In this document: one piece after another, positions 22,290-25,292 of the stretch
Layout: each line of letters starts with the position of its first letter
Numbering within the stretch: the stretch's first letter is position 1
NCBI GenBank assembly: GCA_029821215.1
Contig: JALGTV010000007.1
Coordinates: 1-25,292, forward strand
DNA: 25,292 bases
Origin: Candidatus Zipacnadia bacterium
Lineage (GTDB): Bacteria > Armatimonadota > Zipacnadia > Zipacnadales > Zipacnadaceae
Direction: 5' to 3'
Translations under genes and position numbers: made by a program
Notes under the pieces: generated by a model
Seen by the model: the letters and a program-made list of their open reading frames with translations, nothing else
The model's database searches: none
Told to the model about the DNA's origin: nothing

Positions 22290-22420
22290 AGAGGAAAGTG
22301 GTGGCCGTAAGTGAATTCGCGGCGCGGATAGCCGACAGGTCCCTGCCCCGCTGTGTAGATAGTAAGACTATCTCCAGGCTGGTGAAGAAATAGCCAGAAA
22401 CCGTCGGCAGCCGCGCTGGT
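22290..22420 (+). ncRNA. Structured intergenic element, cobalamin-riboswitch-like in parts
   Basis: A long stem pairs GCGCGG (22322-22327) with CCGCGC (22411-22416), then GCCGAC (22331-22336) with GTCGGC (22403-22408), then GG/CC, giving 14 bp with only small internal loops. Inside is a perfect GATAGT-AAG-ACTATC hairpin (22358-22372) and a GGCT/AGCC hairpin. Some pieces resemble the B12 riboswitch (GTGAATTC..GGCGCGG, CCCCGC, AGCCAGAAACC near B12-box spacing), but key bases are missing and a promoter lies downstream. Treat as an unclassified structured RNA. Confidence 0.35.
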
Positions 22421-22443
22421 ACCTCTGGTGATGGCAGGTAGCA

Positions 22444-22473
22444 TTGACACAGCCAGCTTCACAGTGCTATACT
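22444..22473 (+). promoter_or_regulatory. Promoter for the 196-residue membrane protein
   Basis: TTGACA (22444-22449), 18-bp spacer, TATACT (22468-22473), placed about 58 bp before the ATG at 22532. Expected start near 22480. Confidence 0.75.
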
Positions 22474-22531
22474 ACTCCCCAGCGGCCAGACCACTGCCGG
22501 CCGGAAAACTCTATCTGTTGGTGGATTACTA

Positions 22532-23122
22532 ATGGAACTTTCTGACGAAGAAAAACGCAAGCTGAGCCGTATGCGGAGCCGACTGCGCCGGGTGTGGCTA
22601 ATGGGGGGGCTGGGGCCACTGGCGATCGTTCTGCTGCTGATGATAGGCATTTCAGGGGTGGCCGCCGAACAGGAAGCCGGTTCAGCGGAGGTATCGCAGA
22701 TTACTATTGAGCGCAAGTTCAAGGCGGTGCTGGCGGTGTCGGCCTTACTGTTCTTTGTCGGCTTTTCGCTGGATGGGCGGTGGACTGATGCGGAGCGACT
22801 GGGCGAGCGAACCTACAAGGCCGCCGGTGGTAACGGCTTTACCCCTACTCGCTCCCAGCTCGCAGCCCAGGCCCACCTGGCTTTTTCCAGCATTGACAGT
22901 TCAGTGACAGCCCTGACCATTATAGGCGTAGTCATGGGGCTGGTGGCGCTGCTGGCGGTGTTGTCAGGACTGGCTATCACCTACGGCCTACAGCTACTGG
23001 TGTTAGCCACTATTTATCAGCTATTTATCTTCTCGCGCCATCCATACTACGACGAAGTGTTAGAGGCGGCCATTCGCGGGGAATTGCCCAGCAGTAAGGA
23101 CAAGGAAGACGGCCAGGAGTAA
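22532..23122 (+). CDS. Membrane protein of unknown function
   Basis: A 196-residue protein with a charged N-terminus (MELSDEEKRKLSRMRSRLRR), a first membrane segment at about 22-43, a second at about 66-80, a hydrophilic loop, then two more at about 125-165, ending in a charged tail. I do not recognise a family. It has its own promoter and a terminator right after it, so it is probably a single-gene unit placed ahead of hisS. GGTGG precedes the ATG. Confidence 0.75.
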   Translation: MELSDEEKRKLSRMRSRLRRVWLMGGLGPLAIVLLLMIGISGVAAEQEAGSAEVSQITIERKFKAVLAVSALLFFVGFSLDGRWTDAERLGERTYKAAGGNGFTPTRSQLAAQAHLAFSSIDSSVTALTIIGVVMGLVALLAVLSGLAITYGLQLLVLATIYQLFIFSRHPYYDEVLEAAIRGELPSSKDKEDGQE

Positions 23123-23151
23123 GAGGCCGGGTGTAGTAGCTTGCTGCTCTT

Positions 23152-23180
23152 GCCCGCGTGTTGGCCGCGGGCCGCTTTTT
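23152..23180 (+). terminator. Rho-independent terminator before hisS
   Basis: A perfect 7-bp stem GCCCGCG (23152-23158) with CGCGGGC (23166-23172), 7-nt loop, followed by CGCTTTTT. It ends the 196-residue protein transcript 30 nt downstream of its stop and 21 nt before the hisS ATG. Being so close to hisS it might also act as an attenuator. Confidence 0.75.
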
Positions 23181-23200
23181 ATCGGAGGCAGACCACTATA

Positions 23201-24469
23201 ATGCTTTATCAGCGACCCCGAGGTGTTAATGATATTCTGCCGGAGGAAGTAGGGCGCTGGCAGCAAGCAGAAGCCACCTTTCGTGACTTGTGCCGAGTGT
23301 ATAATTATGAGGAGATAAGGACCCCTATATTTGAACAAACTGACCTGTTTGTACGGACAGTCGGTGAGAATACCGACATCGTGTCCAAGGAGATGTATAC
23401 GTTTGAAGACCGAGGCGGGCGCAGCCTGACCCTGCGGGCGGAGGGCACCGCCCCTACTATCCGCGCCTATCTGGAGAACCACCTGCAGGGCCAGGATCCC
23501 GAGCGGCTGGTGAAGCTTTACTACCTCTCCCCTATTTTTCGTTACGACCGGCCCCAAGCAGGTCGCTACCGTCAGCATCATCAGGTGGGTGCGGAGGCTA
23601 TCGGATCGCCGCGGCCAGAGGTTGATGCCGAGATAATCCAGCTTAGCCTAACTTTCTTTGAGCGGCTGGGACTGGAGGAGGTGACCTTGCTGCTCAATTC
23701 AGTGGGCTGCCAGCAATGCCGGCCTCAGTATGTCAGCGCCCTGCAAGAGTTTGTCCAGCCTCACTTACACCAGATGTGTGAGGATTGTCAGCGCCGCTAT
23801 GAGACTAATCCGCTGCGGCTGTTAGACTGCAAGAACGAGACCTGTCGGCAGATTATGCAGCAAGCGCCGAGTATGCTTGATATGCTATGTGATGAGTGTG
23901 CTACCCATTTTGATAGGCTCCAGCAGACCCTGGATTTGCTGGGCATTGACTATACAATTGACCCTCAGATTGTTCGGGGACTGGATTACTACACCAAGAC
24001 CGCCTTTGAATTTATGGCTCCCGGCCTGGGGGCCCAGGACTCTATCGGCGGCGGGGGACGGTATGATGAGCTAATTGAACAGTGTGGCGGGCCGCCTACT
24101 CCAGCGGTCGGCGTCGGAATCGGCCTGGAGCGGGTGCTCATCGCTCAGCAAGTAGCGGGAGCAGTTGAAGAAGTCCAGCCGCGCCAGGGAGTATTCGTGG
24201 TGACTATCGGTGAGCAGGCCTGGCCGGAAGGCCTCAAGCTGCTCACCAAGCTGCGCGCCGTCGGGCTGAAGGCGGAGATTGACTACCGGCAGCGGAGCGT
24301 ACGAGCGCAGCTTCGTTACGCGGACAGTGAGGGGTACCAGTGGGCTGCGATCCTGGGTGAGGACGAACTTAAGCAGCAATCTGTTACCCTCCGGGATATG
24401 GTCAGCGGCCAGCAGGAGAGCCTGCCGCAGTCGGAACTGATAACGCGACTGCAGGTGGAGGACGAATAA
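23201..24469 (+). CDS. hisS: Histidyl-tRNA synthetase
   Basis: A 422-residue class II synthetase from ATG 23201. It shows RPRGVNDILPEE at the start, LRAEGT, motif 2 in RYDRPQAGRYRQHHQVGAEA (about 114-133), the histidine-binding RGLDYYTKTAFEF (about 259-271), GGGGRYDEL and motif 3 GVGIGLERVL. It charges tRNA-His in the cytoplasm. A cysteine-rich insertion (CxxC at 170-173, 193-196 and 230-233) is known in many bacterial HisRS. The longer in-frame start at 23141 would run through the terminator hairpin, so it is rejected. GGAGG lies 12 nt upstream of the ATG. Confidence 0.97.
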   Translation: MLYQRPRGVNDILPEEVGRWQQAEATFRDLCRVYNYEEIRTPIFEQTDLFVRTVGENTDIVSKEMYTFEDRGGRSLTLRAEGTAPTIRAYLENHLQGQDPERLVKLYYLSPIFRYDRPQAGRYRQHHQVGAEAIGSPRPEVDAEIIQLSLTFFERLGLEEVTLLLNSVGCQQCRPQYVSALQEFVQPHLHQMCEDCQRRYETNPLRLLDCKNETCRQIMQQAPSMLDMLCDECATHFDRLQQTLDLLGIDYTIDPQIVRGLDYYTKTAFEFMAPGLGAQDSIGGGGRYDELIEQCGGPPTPAVGVGIGLERVLIAQQVAGAVEEVQPRQGVFVVTIGEQAWPEGLKLLTKLRAVGLKAEIDYRQRSVRAQLRYADSEGYQWAAILGEDELKQQSVTLRDMVSGQQESLPQSELITRLQVEDE

Positions 24470-24471
24470 CC

Positions 24472-24948
24472 GTGAACTGTCCTGCCTGCGGTCAACCCAG
24501 TAAGGCGCAATGGAATGAGGACTGCCCCTTATGTGGCTTTCCGATGGGGCAAGTCAGGCGGCAGATTATTCCCATCTATATCATAACGGGGTCTATATTC
24601 CTGAGCACCTTAATCTACGGGGCATTGGTATACGTTATGAGTACTAACGCAATGATAGAACCGCAGCCGGTAGGAGAAGTGGTATTCTATGCGTTAGGGG
24701 GCGCAGTAGTGCCGGTGGTGATAGCTATGGCATTTGTCAAGCGTATCATAGCCAAGGCGGCTTTGGCCGAGGTCCCGGCCGTGTATGGACTGGTGGCGTA
24801 CTTTCTTACTGGTGACACAGCGAAGTTCGCTATATTCCTAGGTATATCGTGGGGGCTGTTTATCTGGCTGAGCACACAGATTGTGGATTATGTAGCCCAG
24901 ATACAGCGCCATGCGGTCGAGAAGTGGCAGCGTAAAAGTAGCCAGTAG
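24472..24948 (+). CDS. Zinc-ribbon membrane protein between hisS and aspS
   Basis: A 158-residue protein beginning MNCPACGQPSKA and containing a second CPLCG, so two CxxC pairs form a likely zinc ribbon in the first 25 residues. About four membrane segments follow, and the C-terminus is basic. It starts at GTG 24472, two nucleotides after the hisS stop, with GGTGGAGGA inside hisS, so it is translationally coupled. Function unknown; it may anchor a zinc-binding domain to the membrane. Confidence 0.8.
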   Translation: MNCPACGQPSKAQWNEDCPLCGFPMGQVRRQIIPIYIITGSIFLSTLIYGALVYVMSTNAMIEPQPVGEVVFYALGGAVVPVVIAMAFVKRIIAKAALAEVPAVYGLVAYFLTGDTAKFAIFLGISWGLFIWLSTQIVDYVAQIQRHAVEKWQRKSSQ

Positions 24949-24994
24949 GACAGGCGTCTCACTTGCCCTCGGACCGACGGGCGGGACGCCTGTC
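24949..24994. repeat. REP-like inverted repeat between the zinc-ribbon gene and aspS
   Basis: Perfect 10-bp arms GACAGGCGTC (24949-24958) and GACGCCTGTC (24985-24994), enclosing GCCC/GGGC (24965-24968 with 24979-24982). It starts one base after the zinc-ribbon gene stop. No U-run follows, so it is not a classic terminator. The AGGCGTC/GACGCCT core is shared with the 17.5 kb RNA candidate, suggesting a dispersed hairpin family. Confidence 0.6.
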
Positions 24995-25022
24995 GTACCG
25001 GTTCTGATGAGGAGGCTGTTGA

Positions 25023-25292
25023 ATGTCGGAGTTGGGTAGTTTTATGCAACGCACGGCTCACTGTGGGGAGCTGCGGCTGGAGAATGTTGATGACGAGGTT
25101 ACGCTCAACGGTTGGGTGAACCGGCGGCGGGACCACGGCGGGCTGATATTTATAGATTTGCGGGATCGCTCGGGCATCGTGCAGGTGGTCTTTGACCCGC
25201 AGACTTCACAGCACGCTCATGCGGCAGCTTTCCAGATGCGGGGGGAGTATGTCGTTGCCGTTCGCGGTACGGTGCGGCACCGGCCAGAGGGT
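25023..25292 (+). CDS. aspS: Aspartyl-tRNA synthetase, N-terminal part
   Basis: Ninety residues are visible before the window ends. The OB-fold anticodon-binding domain is clear: TAHCGELRLENVDDEVTLNG, WVNRRRDHGGLIFIDLRDRS and GIVQVVFDP. AspRS charges tRNA-Asp (or tRNA-Asp/Asn in organisms using the indirect Asn pathway). AGGAGG stands 8 nt before the ATG at 25023. A start at ATG 25044 (MQRTAHCGELR) would match family N-termini more tightly, but the Shine-Dalgarno favours 25023. It probably belongs to the hisS transcription unit, separated from it by the hairpin repeat. Confidence 0.95.
   Translation, partial: MSELGSFMQRTAHCGELRLENVDDEVTLNGWVNRRRDHGGLIFIDLRDRSGIVQVVFDPQTSQHAHAAAFQMRGEYVVAVRGTVRHRPEG

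Noticed and set aside
1..25292. CRISPR arrays, tRNA or rRNA genes, intact insertion sequences
   Set aside because: No regularly spaced direct repeats, no tRNA-like cloverleaf that I could recognise by eye, and no intact transposase were found.

Overview
The window reads as one chromosomal segment of a diderm bacterium with many housekeeping genes. Lipopolysaccharide-export genes (lptB tail, lptF/G) and a large exported beta-strand-rich protein imply an outer membrane. A SigH-type sigma factor and proteins resembling the DUF3084 and DUF1844 families point away from Proteobacteria. An Armatimonadota-like or other diderm Terrabacteria lineage is my best guess from gene content only; no 16S gene is present.

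Layout, left to right. (1) 1-3154, plus: end of lptB, an LptF/LptG permease, a two-TM coiled-coil DUF3084-like protein and a RuvC/YqgF-fold protein, apparently one operon. (2) 3119-9293, minus: an APC permease fused to two Usp domains, a small membrane protein, glyQ, a hairpin repeat cassette, glyS, and a possible tiny membrane ORF. (3) 9428-14350, minus: rtcA, a DUF1844 protein and two Gfo/Idh/MocA proteins (one lacking its catalytic motifs), then 626 bp holding a perfect-consensus promoter and a chain of hairpins, then sigH. (4) 14498-17036, plus, divergent from rtcA: tsaE, tsaB, rimI and tsaD, the tRNA t6A module plus N-acetyltransferase. The 5' ends of rimI and tsaD look eroded. (5) 17037-17770: no convincing gene, but DnaA-box-like sites and two candidate structured RNAs. 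(6) 17771-22281: an 864-residue putative outer-membrane protein, diverging from a fucose-isomerase-like protein across a 479-bp control region. (7) 22282-25292, plus: a structured intergenic element, a membrane protein of unknown function, a terminator, hisS, a zinc-ribbon membrane protein, a hairpin repeat and the start of aspS.

Several intergenic regions carry recognisable sigma-70 type promoters (TTGACA/TATAAT-like hexamers, 17-18 bp spacing). They help fix starts: the rtcA and tsaE promoters lie back to back and exclude the longest-ORF starts of both genes. The window is dense in translation functions: three aminoacyl-tRNA synthetases, tRNA t6A synthesis, RNA 3'-end cyclase and a possible rRNA-processing nuclease. 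The most unusual material is non-coding: the sigH leader, the 17.0-17.8 kb gap, the 22.3 kb element and the leader of the outer-membrane protein.
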